NCBI GenBank assembly: GCA_035695105.1
Contig: DASSEV010000089.1
Location: 29,573-93,572 of the forward strand
Source of the DNA: JAICYJ01 sp035695105
GTDB taxonomy: Bacteria; Actinomycetota; Thermoleophilia; Gaiellales; JAICJC01
Reading direction: 5' to 3'
Length of the DNA: 64,000 nucleotides
Part shown: positions 8,195 to 17,021 of the stretch, in pieces
Layout: each line of letters begins with the position of its first letter
How positions within the stretch are numbered: position 1 is the stretch's first letter
Notes under the pieces: generated by a model
What the model saw: only the letters and a program-made list of their open reading frames with translations
Told to the model about the DNA's origin: nothing
Databases searched by the model: none
Program-made: the position numbers and the translations under genes

Positions 8195-8665
8195 TCACCC
8201 CGACCGCGCGGCGCGGCGCGACACGGCCCAGGCGCCGACGCGCTCGGAGTTCCTCGCCACCCAGATGCAGACCAGCGCCAGCGGCCCCTCGGCGAGGAGC
8301 GCCATCACCAGCGCGACCTCCAGCTCGTGCGCCGTGCGCGAGGTGAGCACGTCGAACCAGGCGTCGCAGATGAGCAGCGTGGCGGCCGACGATGCGGCAC
8401 CCTGCGTCCAGGGCGCCCGGCGCAGCGCGCCGATCGCCGTGGCCAGCAGCGTGGCGGCGATGGCGACGTCAAACCCGGTCCATGCGACGTCCCAGTTGTC
8501 CGCCGTGGCGCGTGTGGGAAGCGTCTGGTAGAGCCAGACCGTCCAGGGCAGCAGGGCGAGCGAGCAGGCGACGAACGCCCAGGCGAGCCAGCGCGGAGCC
8601 GGCTCGATGGCCGGCCCGCGCCCATCCTCGGGCCCGGATCGCTCGATCACAGTTCGGACGCCCAT
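8195..8665 (-). CDS. four-helix integral membrane protein, unknown function
   Basis: A 156-residue protein with hydrophobic segments near residues 25-45, 62-83, 90-108 and 115-136, and a basic C-terminal tail. TAGCCT lies six bases before the ATG at 8665, the leaderless spacing. The motif CDAWFDVLTSRTAHELE between helices 3 and 4 has acidic residues inside or next to the membrane. I recall similar unnamed proteins in actinobacteria but cannot name a family. It is followed, 60 bases on, by the PH-like gene on the same strand. Confidence 0.55.
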   Translation of the reverse strand: MGVRTVIERSGPEDGRGPAIEPAPRWLAWAFVACSLALLPWTVWLYQTLPTRATADNWDVAWTGFDVAIAATLLATAIGALRRAPWTQGAASSAATLLICDAWFDVLTSRTAHELEVALVMALLAEGPLALVCIWVARNSERVGAWAVSRRAARSG

Positions 8666-8830
8666 ACCGGCAGGCTAGCCCCACCCGGCCTCAGAGACGG
8701 CCGGAATTGCCGTCACGTGCCCGCCATCGATGTGTGACGGGTCGTAACCGGGGAAATTGCGCCGGCGTGGAACTGGGAATCCCTTGAACCACCGCGTCCG
8801 CGTTCCGATGACGTACCTATGCTCCATACC

Positions 8831-10411
8831 GTGCTAGCGCGCATCCGCCGCCTCCGCCAGCCGCCGACGGCCGTGGCGGCGCTGACCATGCTGGTCGGCG
8901 TCATCGACATCGTCTCCGCACTCACCCCGGAGCTGGGCGCGCGCGTGCGGGAGATCAGCGGCGTCCTCTCGCTCGATCTCCAGCTGACGGCCCGCGGCCT
9001 GACGCTGGCCGCCGGCGTCGCCCTGCTGCTGCTCTCCTCGTCGCTCTCGCGCCGCAAGCACCGCGCGTGGGTGCTCGCCGTCGTGCTGCTCAGCGCGGGC
9101 GCAGTGCTGCACGTGGCGAAGGGGCTCGACGTCGAGGAGTCGGCGCTGAACATCGCCCTGCTGCTGCTCCTGATCCGCTCGCGGCGCTGGTTCACCGCCC
9201 AGGGCGATCCAGCGTCGATCCGCCTGGTGCTGGCCGGCACCGCCTTGCTCTCCTGGCTGCTCGTCCTGCTGATCGTTGTGCCCTCCGGCCCGCGGATGGA
9301 CGAGATGCGGATCGTGCACGTGGGCGTCTTCGCCCTCGCCATCATGACCGGAATCTGGCTCGTGCATCTGTGGCTGCGCCCCTGGCAGGAGCCGGACGCC
9401 CAGACGCAGGAGGAGCACGACCTCGCCCGCCGGATCGTGCTCGAGTGGGGCGACGACAGCCTCTCGTTCTTCGCCCTGCGCCGTGACCGCCGCTACGCCT
9501 TCTCCCCGGCAGGCGACGCGCTGCTGGCATATCGCGTCGTGGCCGGCTGCGCGCTGATCAGCGGTGACCCGATCGGCAACCCGGCGTCGATCCCGGCGCT
9601 GGTCGACGACTTCGCCGACACCGCCCACCAACGCGGCTGGCGGCTGGTGGTGCTGCATTGCTCGGACGAGTGGGTGGGGCTGTTCCGCGACGTGGGCTTG
9701 CGGGCGCTGCCGATCGGTGACGAGGCCGTGCTCCGCCCTGACACCTTCTCGCTCGAGGGCCGCCCGATCCGGAAGGTCCGGCAGTCCGTCAACCGGCTCC
9801 AGCGTCTCGGCTACACCTTCCGGGTCGTCGGCCCCGACGGCCTTGACGACCACCTCCGTGCCGCGGTCGACCGCGTGTCGGAGGAGTGGCTGAACGGCTG
9901 GCCCGACCGCGGCTTCTCGATGGCGATGGACGACCTCTACTCGCACCGGCAGGCGCGGTTCGCGCTCGCCTTCGACGCGGACGGCACGCTCGAGGGCTTC
10001 CTGCACATGGTGCCCTCCCGCCGAGGCTACTCGCTCTCGTCGATGCGCCGGCTGCGCGACACGCCGAACGGGCTGATCGAGTTCCTGATCGCCGAGACGG
10101 CGGTCTGGGCGCGCGCCGAGGGTGCCGAGGAGATCTCGCTCAACTTCTCGGTGTTTGCCGACGTGCTGCGGGCAGACGGCACGGCCTCGTGGCCGATCCG
10201 GGCGACGCGCTGGTCGCTGCTGCGCCTCGACCGTCTGTTCCAGCTGGAGCGCCTGTTCAGCTTCAACCGCAAGTTCTTCCCGGAATGGCGGCGACGGTAC
10301 ATCTGCTTCGAGCGGCACCGGGACGTGCCGGTGCTCGGACTGGCAACGCTGCACGTTGAGCGGCTGCTTGCGCCTCCGCGGCTGACGCCGCCGCGGATCG
10401 TTCGCCGCTGA
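8831..10411 (+). CDS. phosphatidylglycerol aminoacyltransferase-domain protein (MprF/LysX-like, DUF2156)
   Basis: A 526-residue membrane enzyme. The start is placed at GTG 8831 because TATGCT (8818-8823) lies seven bases before it; ATG 8819 is the alternative. Five to six hydrophobic segments occupy residues 1-200, followed by a soluble GNAT-like LPG-synthase domain: DDSLSFFALRRDRRY, ALISGDPIGNP, RKVRQSVNRLQRLGYTF and FNRKFFPEWRRRYICFE are typical of the C-terminal half of MprF/LysX. It transfers an amino acid, commonly lysine, from tRNA to phosphatidylglycerol, lowering the negative charge of the membrane. The large flippase domain of full MprF is absent and there is no fused lysyl-tRNA synthetase. 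Two UPF0104-type membrane genes at 21226 and 25545 could supply the flippase role. Confidence 0.8.
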   Translation: MLARIRRLRQPPTAVAALTMLVGVIDIVSALTPELGARVREISGVLSLDLQLTARGLTLAAGVALLLLSSSLSRRKHRAWVLAVVLLSAGAVLHVAKGLDVEESALNIALLLLLIRSRRWFTAQGDPASIRLVLAGTALLSWLLVLLIVVPSGPRMDEMRIVHVGVFALAIMTGIWLVHLWLRPWQEPDAQTQEEHDLARRIVLEWGDDSLSFFALRRDRRYAFSPAGDALLAYRVVAGCALISGDPIGNPASIPALVDDFADTAHQRGWRLVVLHCSDEWVGLFRDVGLRALPIGDEAVLRPDTFSLEGRPIRKVRQSVNRLQRLGYTFRVVGPDGLDDHLRAAVDRVSEEWLNGWPDRGFSMAMDDLYSHRQARFALAFDADGTLEGFLHMVPSRRGYSLSSMRRLRDTPNGLIEFLIAETAVWARAEGAEEISLNFSVFADVLRADGTASWPIRATRWSLLRLDRLFQLERLFSFNRKFFPEWRRRYICFERHRDVPVLGLATLHVERLLAPPRLTPPRIVRR

Positions 10412-10431
10412 GACCGGCGTCGCGTCCCCAC

Positions 10432-10487
10432 TTGCCGGGGCGTTCGCCTGCACCCATACTTGTCGCGGCTCCACGACGGCGTGGAGC
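10432..10487 (+). promoter_or_regulatory. promoter and leader hairpin of the secreted protein gene 10513
   Basis: TTGCCG (10432-10437), a 17-base spacer and CATACT (10455-10460) form a reasonable housekeeping promoter. Directly after it, 10468-10475 and 10480-10487 form a perfect 8-bp hairpin with a 4-base loop in the leader, before the GGGGGA ribosome site at 10501-10506. Confidence 0.45.
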
Positions 10488-10512
10488 GACGACGCGACAT
10501 GGGGGAAATCGA

Positions 10513-11682
10513 ATGAAGCATCGTTTCGCCGTCCTGCTCGGCGTGCTCCTGGCCGGTGCCTGGCTGGCGCTGCCCGGCTCGGCGAGCGCAAGCAACGGCG
10601 GCCAGGGGGCGTGCATCGCCCACCATCCGGCCTACATCGAGGACGTGTTCGAGCCGCGATACAGCGCCGCCTGCTCCGGCCACGACGAGCCGGAGCTGGA
10701 TCCGCTCTCCAACCTGCCGGGCTCCGGAAAGAACGTCACGTGGACGTTCACCCTGCCGAAGAACGGGTCGCACTATGGCGTCGACGCGGTCGGCCCGACC
10801 TTCTGGTTTGGCGGCCCTGTCACCGATCCCGACAGCCTGTTCGGCCAGGCGTTCCTCGAGGTGCAGTTCTATCCCAACTCGGTGGTCACGGGCTGCACGC
10901 CGAACGGTGGCTTCAAGCTCAAGCAGACGCCCGGGGCGTACGGTGTCTGCACACCCGTGTGGTCGCTCACGCAGACCGGCACCAAGGGCACGTACCACGA
11001 GCCCGCCGCGTTCAACGCGATGCTCGCTCGCAACGGCACCGGTCAGTCGCTCGTGATGCACCAGGGCGATCGGATTCGGATCCACTTCTTCGTCACCGCT
11101 GCGAAGGACGGCTGGCACATCGCCGTCTCCGACCTGACGACCGGCGAGTCCGGCACCATCGTGCTCGACAGCGCAAGCGGGCCGCTCATGCCGGCCTACT
11201 CGGTCGCGAAGATCGGCAACTCGATCCCGTGGGGCCTCGTGCACGACGGCCCGATCGCGTTCGTGTGGGAGATCGGTCACACCTCGCCCTACACCAGCCC
11301 GGCCGCGCAGTTCTGCTGGCCCGGCCAGGACGGGTGCTACTCGTACGACGCGACCGCGTGGGGCGACCAGTCGCCCATCCACCTCGAGTCGGCGACCTTC
11401 AACAACGGCGCCAAGCCGACCGGCTGGGCCGTGGTCTCCGACTACGGCGGAAAGGCCGAGATCACGGATCCGACCGAGACCGGCTCGACCTGCCCCAGCT
11501 ACGGCGGCCCGTTCTGCATCTACCCGTGGTACAGCCAGAACCGCGACGGATCGTTCAGCTACGGCGTCGACTATCCGACGACCGCGGACGACTTCGGGAA
11601 GGCCAACCAGTTCCAGCAGCAGCTGAACTGCGGCGGCCCGTTCGGCCCGAACTCGACCTACTGCGCGACCCGCATCCGCTGA
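10513..11682 (+). CDS. secreted protein of unknown function
   Basis: A 389-residue exported protein. The ATG at 10513 follows GGGGGA with a six-base gap. Residues 1-27 are a signal peptide ending SASA-SNG. The mature part is rich in aromatic residues, Gly and Pro and has paired cysteines (CIAHH, CSGH, CTPNGG, CWPGQDGCY, CPSYGGPFC, CGGPFG), suggesting disulfide-bonded beta structure outside the cell. There are no obvious hydrolase motifs or repeats. It is a single-gene unit with its own promoter and a strong terminator hairpin. Confidence 0.7.
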   Translation: MKHRFAVLLGVLLAGAWLALPGSASASNGGQGACIAHHPAYIEDVFEPRYSAACSGHDEPELDPLSNLPGSGKNVTWTFTLPKNGSHYGVDAVGPTFWFGGPVTDPDSLFGQAFLEVQFYPNSVVTGCTPNGGFKLKQTPGAYGVCTPVWSLTQTGTKGTYHEPAAFNAMLARNGTGQSLVMHQGDRIRIHFFVTAAKDGWHIAVSDLTTGESGTIVLDSASGPLMPAYSVAKIGNSIPWGLVHDGPIAFVWEIGHTSPYTSPAAQFCWPGQDGCYSYDATAWGDQSPIHLESATFNNGAKPTGWAVVSDYGGKAEITDPTETGSTCPSYGGPFCIYPWYSQNRDGSFSYGVDYPTTADDFGKANQFQQQLNCGGPFGPNSTYCATRIR

Positions 11683-11691
11683 CCCCGACGC

Positions 11692-11730
11692 GAGGTGGGC
11701 GGTCGGCGCGACGCGCCGGCCGCCCACCTC
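11692..11730. terminator. bidirectional terminator hairpin
   Basis: A perfect 11-bp stem (11692-11702 with 11720-11730) with a further inner GGCGCG/CGCGCC pairing lies between two convergent genes. Its right arm overlaps the stop codon of the minus-strand gene. No U-tract is seen. Confidence 0.6.
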
Positions 11731-11983
11731 ACCCGGTGTTCTCCCGCGTCCAGGACAGCGCCTCGCCCAGCTCCTGCATGGCGGCCGCCATCTCGAGCTC
11801 GCTCGCGGCATGATGCACCCGCACCCGCACGGGCATGTCCCCGGCCGGTGACCGCAGCTCGCCGTAGTAGCCCGACGCGGCCCGTGCCGTGACCTCCTGC
11901 TGCGTCCCGGCCCCGACGGTCACCCAGCGGTTGGGCCGGTACAGGTTGAACTGGACCTGCGCCAGGGTCAGCTGCTCACCCAT
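11729..11983 (-). CDS. small protein of unknown function
   Basis: An 84-residue protein. Start at ATG 11983, six bases after TACGGT on this strand, a leaderless arrangement; a longer frame to 12088 would run into the divergent gene. Predicted beta-rich centre (VQFNLYRPNRWVTVGAG, GYYGELRSPAGDMPVRV) followed by a helix ASELEMAAAMQELGEALSW. No family recognised. It shares a 63-base divergent promoter region with 12047-12601. Confidence 0.5.
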   Translation of the reverse strand: MGEQLTLAQVQFNLYRPNRWVTVGAGTQQEVTARAASGYYGELRSPAGDMPVRVRVHHAASELEMAAAMQELGEALSWTRENTG

Positions 11984-12046
11984 GATCGGACCGTACCCTG
12001 CCGGTCTCCCGGCTACGCCTCCCGGACGGGGGATATCCTGTCGGGC

Positions 12047-12601
12047 ATGACGTGGGTCGATCCGGCGGAGGAGCTCTCCGCGATTCATCGGTGGTTCGGC
12101 GAACGCGGCCTCGAGCTGGAGCTGTTCCAGCGCGGGGACGGCCGGTGGCGCGGGATGGTCTCCGTTGCCGGGGAGTCACGCGGCACCGGCGAGTACGTCG
12201 AGGGTGACGATGAGCTCGACGCCGCCCGCGCCGCGCAACGGCGCCACTCGTCCCGCCAGCTGCGGGCCGCGCTCGACGGGCTTTCCCAGGTGGCGCAGAG
12301 TGAGGTCGTCCAGCTCCTCGCCGCTGAGGTGATGCTCGCGCGGATTCCCGGTGGCCGTTCGCGGATCGGCCGTCAGGCGGCGCTTGCGACGGCGGTGTGG
12401 ATGCTCGACCCCAGGCGCCGGGCCGCGACCCGCACCGTCGGCAAGGTCGCCACGGACTGGGCGCGTCTCCGCATGGGCGGCGGCAGCGGCGGCACCGGAG
12501 AGCTGCCTCGGGCGCGTGCCCAGGAGATGCTGCCGGCGGCGCTCGGCGCCACCGAGCGCGGGCTCGACGCGCTCCGCCTGCGGCTGCAGCAGAAGCGCTA
12601 A
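12047..12601 (+). CDS. unknown protein, largely helical
   Basis: A 184-residue protein with leaderless-type start (TATCCT at 12034-12039, seven bases before the ATG). The first 55 residues look like a small alpha-beta domain (IHRWFGERGLELELFQRGDGRWRG split over a strand pair); the rest is helical and Arg/Ala-rich. No membrane helix, no known motif. Possibly cotranscribed with the small membrane gene 34 bases downstream. Confidence 0.55.
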   Translation: MTWVDPAEELSAIHRWFGERGLELELFQRGDGRWRGMVSVAGESRGTGEYVEGDDELDAARAAQRRHSSRQLRAALDGLSQVAQSEVVQLLAAEVMLARIPGGRSRIGRQAALATAVWMLDPRRRAATRTVGKVATDWARLRMGGGSGGTGELPRARAQEMLPAALGATERGLDALRLRLQQKR

Positions 12602-12634
12602 AGGAACCGGCTTCAGCAAGGCGAACGTCGCCGC

Positions 12635-12925
12635 ATGCAGGCTGACGCCGACCCGGTGGCACGCAACCGCTCAGCGCCAACCAGCCTGGTGGTCGGCTCG
12701 CTGGCGGCGCTGCTCGTGCTGGTAGGGCTGATCCCGGGCGGGCAGCTGTTCCAGCTGCTGTGGCTGGTCGCGCTGGTGCTGGCCGGCCTTGGGATCGCCC
12801 TCGGGTTCGTCGGACTCACGGTCTCCCGCGCCGGCGCCGGCAGGCGCGTTCTGTCGACCGTGGCGCTGGTCGCGAACGTGCTGCTGCTCGGCTGGCTGCT
12901 CGTGCTCGCGGCGCAGCGGTTCTAG
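12635..12925 (+). CDS. small three-helix membrane protein
   Basis: A 96-residue protein, mostly hydrophobic: segments at about residues 17-35, 40-62 and 72-92. No ribosome site is obvious before the ATG at 12635; translation may be coupled to the gene before it. Its last four bases overlap the end of the convergent Vms1-like gene. Family not recognised. Confidence 0.5.
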   Translation: MQADADPVARNRSAPTSLVVGSLAALLVLVGLIPGGQLFQLLWLVALVLAGLGIALGFVGLTVSRAGAGRRVLSTVALVANVLLLGWLLVLAAQRF

Positions 12926-14052
12926 AACCGCACGATCACACCGACGCCGCCGGCGGGGTCGAGGTCGCGCCGGTCGACGTCCAGCAGCTCCCAGACCTGA
13001 CCTCCGCGGACGAGCGTCTCGGCGACGACCGCCTCGATCCCGTCCGGATCGCCCTGGATGAAGCTGCCGTCCACGGGACAGACCTGGGCGTGGTCGGAGA
13101 GGCGCCCGCACTGGGGACAGCGGTACACGTCCGGCGACGCGCCCGGAGCGATCAGCAGGGTCTCGACGCGGGCGTCCGACACGGCCGCGAGCGCCCAGTC
13201 GAGCGACTCCTCGACCTCGTCCCGCCCGCGCTGCTCGGCCCATCGCTCGAGCAGCTCCTGCTCGCGACGGGCATCGTGCGCCTGCGCCTGCTCGGCCAGC
13301 GCATCGCGCAGCTCCGACTCGCCCATGTCGCGGGCGTTCGCGAGCGTCCCGATCAGGGCGGCCGACGTCTCCTGGCCGAGCTGCTCCTTGGCCAGTGACG
13401 CGTTCTCCTCGGTGGCGGCGATCACGAGCGGCGGCCGGTCGAGGCGGGCATGCACCCGCTCGGTGATCTCGACGACGTGCTTGATGTGCTGCTCGGCCTG
13501 GCGGTCGGTGTAGCGCTGCAGCTTCGATTGGGCCCATCCACCCTGGCTGTGACGGTTCTCGATGTCCTCGTCCTCGTCCAGCAGCTCGTACAGGCTGCCG
13601 TCCCGGAACAGCGCCAACCGGCCCAGCTCGCGGCCGGCGATCAGCAGCAGCACTTCGTCCGTGCGGCTGTCCGCGGCAGCCAGTCGGCGCAGCGCGAAGC
13701 GGTGGCCGGCGTGGACGTCCTCGCCCGCCGAGCGCCAGAGCGGCCGGGCGGCGAACGTCTCGTCCCCGTGCGCAAACAGGGCGGCGCCGTGCACCTGGCC
13801 GTCTCCGCGGAGGTCGTTCTCGTCCAGGAATGACCGGAGCCGCCCGAGCGCCGATTCGAACCGCCGCTTCGCAGCACCGTCCTCAGGCGCCATCTCGTGC
13901 AGCCGGTCGACCGCAGACCGGATCCGGCTGTCGAGGTCGGCGGTCGTCGGGGTGACGGCGGGGTCGAGGTCGAGGTAGACGCTGATCGCGGCCTCCTCGT
14001 CGTCGCGGAGCTCGGCGAGGGACGTGAGCTGTGGATGTGAGATGACGGTCAT
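12922..14052 (-). CDS. Vms1/Ankzf1-like (bacterial eRF1-superfamily) protein
   Basis: A 376-residue soluble protein. Start ATG 14052 with GAGG three bases upstream; a candidate -10 TACCAT lies near 14086-14081. The central motif QGGWAQSKLQRYTDRQ carries the conserved glutamine region of the eRF1/Vms1 domain, equivalent to the peptide-releasing loop that cleaves peptidyl-tRNA on stalled ribosomes. A helical linker (residues about 270-310) and a C-terminal zinc ribbon (CPQCG...CPVDG) follow, as in other bacterial eRF1-like (baeRF) proteins. Likely a ribosome-rescue or translation-stress factor; activity is inferred. Divergent from the NADH dehydrogenase gene. Confidence 0.75.
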   Translation of the reverse strand: MTVISHPQLTSLAELRDDEEAAISVYLDLDPAVTPTTADLDSRIRSAVDRLHEMAPEDGAAKRRFESALGRLRSFLDENDLRGDGQVHGAALFAHGDETFAARPLWRSAGEDVHAGHRFALRRLAAADSRTDEVLLLIAGRELGRLALFRDGSLYELLDEDEDIENRHSQGGWAQSKLQRYTDRQAEQHIKHVVEITERVHARLDRPPLVIAATEENASLAKEQLGQETSAALIGTLANARDMGESELRDALAEQAQAHDARREQELLERWAEQRGRDEVEESLDWALAAVSDARVETLLIAPGASPDVYRCPQCGRLSDHAQVCPVDGSFIQGDPDGIEAVVAETLVRGGQVWELLDVDRRDLDPAGGVGVIVRF

Positions 14053-14175
14053 GCAACCTCGATGCCCGCGGTGCCGCGATGGTACACCCGCCGGCTCACG
14101 TCGTGAGCAGGGCGAACGTCCTTGAGACAACAGCCGAGGGCTCCGGCTGGCGGCGGGGCGGGTACGGTGCCCGCC

Positions 14176-15504
14176 ATGACCGTCGCCCCGCAGGCTCCGC
14201 ACCGTGTCGTGGTCGTCGGCGGCGGCTTCGCGGGCCTGCGCGTCGCCCAGCGGGTCGCCCGGGAGGGTGACCGTGTGCAGGTCACGCTGATCGACCGGAC
14301 CAACCACCACGTCTTCCAGCCGCTGCTCTACCAGGTGGCCACCGGCATCCTGTCGCCCGGTCAGATCGCGCCGGCGCTGCGCACGCTGTTCGTCCGGCGC
14401 CCGAACGTGCGGGTCGTGCTGGGCGAGGTGACCGGGATCGACGTCGCCGGCCGCGTCGTCACCGCGCGCGACGGCGTCGACGTGCCGTTCGCCTACGACA
14501 CGCTGGTGGTCGCCGCCGGCGCGGGGCAGTCGTACTTCGGACACGACGAGTGGCACGACGCCGCGCCGGGCCTGAAGACGATCGAGGACGCGGAGCACAT
14601 CCGCTCGCGGGTGCTCGGCGCCTACGAGGTGGCGGAGCTGCTTCCGCCGGAGGCCGACCGGTCGGCCTGGCTGACGTTCGTCGTCGTCGGCGCGGGGCCG
14701 ACCGGCGTCGAGCTGTGCGGCCAGTTCGCGTTCCTGGCGCAGCACACGCTGGCCGGGCAGTTCCGCCGCTTCCAGAGCCGCGACGCGAGGGTCGTGCTGC
14801 TCGACGCGGGTCCCGCCGTGCTGCCCGAGTTCCGGCCGCGCCTGCAGCAGCGCGCCGCCCGCGAGCTCGAGCGCATGGGCGTCGAGATCCGCCTGTCGAC
14901 GGCGGCCACGGGCATCGACCGGCAGGGGATCGACGTCCGGGGCCCGCACGGGCCGGATCGGATCGAGGCGCGCACCGTGATCTGGGCGGCCGGGGTGCGC
15001 GCGTCGCCGCTTGCCGCGCAGCTGGCCGAGCAGACCGGCACCGCCGCCGACCGGGCGGGCCGCCTGGCGGTGGGCGGCGACCTGACGCTGCCGGGCCATC
15101 CCGAGCTGTTCGCGGTCGGAGACCTCGCCGCCGTGCCGGGCGTGCCGGGAGTCGCCCAGGCCGCGCTGCAGGAAGGCTCGTACGCGGCCGCGGTGATCCG
15201 GGCCAGGCTGCACGGCCATCGCGCGCCGTCGCCGTTCCGCTACCGGGACAAGGGCAGCATGGCCGTCGTCGGCCGCAGCTGGGCGGTGGCCGACATCAAG
15301 GGGATCCCGCTCGCCGGCCGTGCGGCGTGGATGGTCTGGGCGGTGGTGCACATCACGTTCCTCGTCGGCTGGCAGAACCGCCTCGAGACCGTCCGGCGCT
15401 GGCTCTGGGACCTGATCAGCCTGAACCGGCACGAACGGCTCGTCTCGACCGACGAGCTCACCTCGGAGCTGTCCGGTGGTTCGGATCGCTCCGTGCACGA
15501 GTAG
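14176..15504 (+). CDS. ndh: type II NADH dehydrogenase (NDH-2)
   Basis: A 442-residue FAD-dependent NADH:quinone oxidoreductase. The ATG at 14176 has TACGGT seven bases upstream (leaderless pattern). The N-terminus holds the FAD Rossmann motif VVVVGGGFAGLRVAQ; VVVGAGPTGVELCG at about residue 170 is the NAD(H)-binding motif; TNHHVFQPLLYQVATG is the classic NDH-2 quinone/FAD loop; and AVGDLAAVPG binds the FAD phosphate. A C-terminal amphipathic/hydrophobic segment (AAWMVWAVVHITFLVGW) anchors it to the membrane face. It passes electrons from NADH to quinone without pumping protons. Confidence 0.92.
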   Translation: MTVAPQAPHRVVVVGGGFAGLRVAQRVAREGDRVQVTLIDRTNHHVFQPLLYQVATGILSPGQIAPALRTLFVRRPNVRVVLGEVTGIDVAGRVVTARDGVDVPFAYDTLVVAAGAGQSYFGHDEWHDAAPGLKTIEDAEHIRSRVLGAYEVAELLPPEADRSAWLTFVVVGAGPTGVELCGQFAFLAQHTLAGQFRRFQSRDARVVLLDAGPAVLPEFRPRLQQRAARELERMGVEIRLSTAATGIDRQGIDVRGPHGPDRIEARTVIWAAGVRASPLAAQLAEQTGTAADRAGRLAVGGDLTLPGHPELFAVGDLAAVPGVPGVAQAALQEGSYAAAVIRARLHGHRAPSPFRYRDKGSMAVVGRSWAVADIKGIPLAGRAAWMVWAVVHITFLVGWQNRLETVRRWLWDLISLNRHERLVSTDELTSELSGGSDRSVHE

Positions 15505-15556
15505 TCCCGCCTCCTGACCGCGATTCCCGGGCCGCGCTCCCGGGTACCTGGGCGGC

Positions 15557-16402
15557 ATGGCGACCGGAGACCACGCGCTGGAGGCGGCCGGGCGGCGCGT
15601 GCGCCCGGCGTTCGAGCTCTGGGTCGACCGCTTCGCCAGGAACCGGCTGCTGACCTACGCGAGCGCCATGGCGCTGCAGCTCCTGATCGCCGGGGCTGCG
15701 CTCGTCTTTCTCGCGGCAGCGCTGCTGCACCCGCTGGGCGAGGAGCGGCTCTGGTCGGCCGCCGTCGGGCCGGCGCTGCGGCCGCACGTTCCGCTCACCT
15801 GGTACCACGCGCTGGACGGCTCGGTGCGGCGCGAGTTCCACGCCGACCCGGCGCCGGCGGTCGCGTTCGGCGTGCTGATCGCGACCTGGGAGATGTCGGG
15901 CGTCGTGCGGGCGGTGATGGGGGCGCTGAACGACATCTACGAGTCCGACGAGCGGCGCTCGTTCGTGCACCGGTTCGGCCTGTCGTTCCTGCTGGCGGTC
16001 GCGGTGTCGGTGCTGCTGATCCTGGCTGCGCTGCTGTCCCTCGCGGGGCTGGGGGTGCCGCTCGGCTCGGCGCGCCTGGCCGTCAGGGTGGCCGGTGCGG
16101 CGGTGCTCTGCTGGGCGGTGATCGCGCTGCTCGTCCGCTACGGGCCCTGCGCCCGACAGCCCTGGCGGTTCGTCAGCGCCGGATCTGCCGCGATCATCGT
16201 CGCGTGGATCGCCATCTCGACGGCGTACGGGCTCTGGGTGCGGCTGGCCGTGGACTTCCGCAGCGTCGAGGGAGCCCTGGCCGCCGTGATCGTCACGACC
16301 GGCTACCTGTACGCGCTCTCGATCGCCTTCCTGGTCGGCTGCCAGCTCGACCAGCTCGTGCGGGAGCGCGACCTCGCGGGCGCCCTCGGCAGCCGCGCAT
16401 GA
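15557..16402 (+). CDS. YihY/BrkB-family membrane protein
   Basis: A 281-residue membrane protein with six hydrophobic segments. FARNRLLTYASAMALQLL at the N-terminus, WEMSGVVRAVMGALNDIYE in the middle and TGYLYALSIAFLVGCQLDQ at the end match the YihY family (once misnamed ribonuclease BN). Function in the envelope is unknown, possibly transport. Its stop overlaps the DedA start (ATGA), so the two membrane proteins are translationally coupled. A second YihY protein is encoded at 36572. Confidence 0.8.
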   Translation: MATGDHALEAAGRRVRPAFELWVDRFARNRLLTYASAMALQLLIAGAALVFLAAALLHPLGEERLWSAAVGPALRPHVPLTWYHALDGSVRREFHADPAPAVAFGVLIATWEMSGVVRAVMGALNDIYESDERRSFVHRFGLSFLLAVAVSVLLILAALLSLAGLGVPLGSARLAVRVAGAAVLCWAVIALLVRYGPCARQPWRFVSAGSAAIIVAWIAISTAYGLWVRLAVDFRSVEGALAAVIVTTGYLYALSIAFLVGCQLDQLVRERDLAGALGSRA

Positions 16403-17007
16403 GCGCGCTCTTCTCGCTGCCGAGCGCTGTCACCTACCCGGCCCTGTTCTTCCTGGTGCTGGCGGAGTCGGGCGGCCTGCCCGTGCCCGGCGAGTCGAGC
16501 ATCATGGTGGCCTCGCTGAGCGCCGCGCGCGGCTCGCTGTCGATCCCCATCGTGCTGGCCGTGGCGATCGCTGCTGCGATCATCGGCGACAACCTCGGGT
16601 ACCTGGGAGGGCGCCTGTTCGGGCGGCGGATCTGGCTGTGGGGCAGCTGGGGGCGCGAGCGACGGCGGCGCTGGCTGGACGAGGGAGACCGGTTCCTGGA
16701 TGACCACGGAGCGCTGGCGGTGGCGGGCGGACGCTGGCTGCCCGTCACGCGGTTCACGGTCGCCTGGCTGGCCGGCATCAACCGCATGCCGTGGCGCAGC
16801 TTCTTCCTGTGGAACGCCGTCGGCGGAGTGACGTGGGTCGTGACCGTCGGCCTCGCCGCGTACTACATCGGGCACCAGGCGCAGAGCGCGATCACGGCGT
16901 TCGGCCTGGTCGGCCTGCTCGGCCTGGTGATCGCGCTGATCGGCCACGGGATCTGGACAAGGCGGGCGTCGCAGGCCCCGCGCAGGGCCGTGGAGCGGCG
17001 CGGCTGA
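16399..17007 (+). CDS. DedA-family membrane protein
   Basis: A 202-residue membrane protein starting at ATG 16399 inside the YihY stop. Signature motifs: ESGGLPVPGESSIMVAS, then GDNLGYLGGRLFGRR, then GGRWLPVTRFTVAWLAGINRMPWRSFFLWNAVGG, split here into its parts GGRWLPVTRF, AGINRMPW and NAVGG, with the conserved arginines. DedA (VTT/SNARE-associated) proteins recycle undecaprenyl phosphate or phospholipids across the membrane and support proton-motive-force balance. Operon with YihY; a STAS gene follows 15 bases later. Confidence 0.9.
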   Translation: MSALFSLPSAVTYPALFFLVLAESGGLPVPGESSIMVASLSAARGSLSIPIVLAVAIAAAIIGDNLGYLGGRLFGRRIWLWGSWGRERRRRWLDEGDRFLDDHGALAVAGGRWLPVTRFTVAWLAGINRMPWRSFFLWNAVGGVTWVVTVGLAAYYIGHQAQSAITAFGLVGLLGLVIALIGHGIWTRRASQAPRRAVERRG

Positions 17008-17021
17008 CTATCGTTCGCGCG

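Noticed and set aside
10027..11811. 594-residue minus-strand frame opposite the secreted protein gene
   Set aside because: Shadow composition, and the plus strand has a signal peptide, promoter, ribosome site and terminator.
14053..15558. Minus-strand extension of the Vms1-like frame across the NADH dehydrogenase gene
   Set aside because: The extension has shadow composition and lies wholly opposite a clear NDH-2 gene; the real start is ATG 14052.
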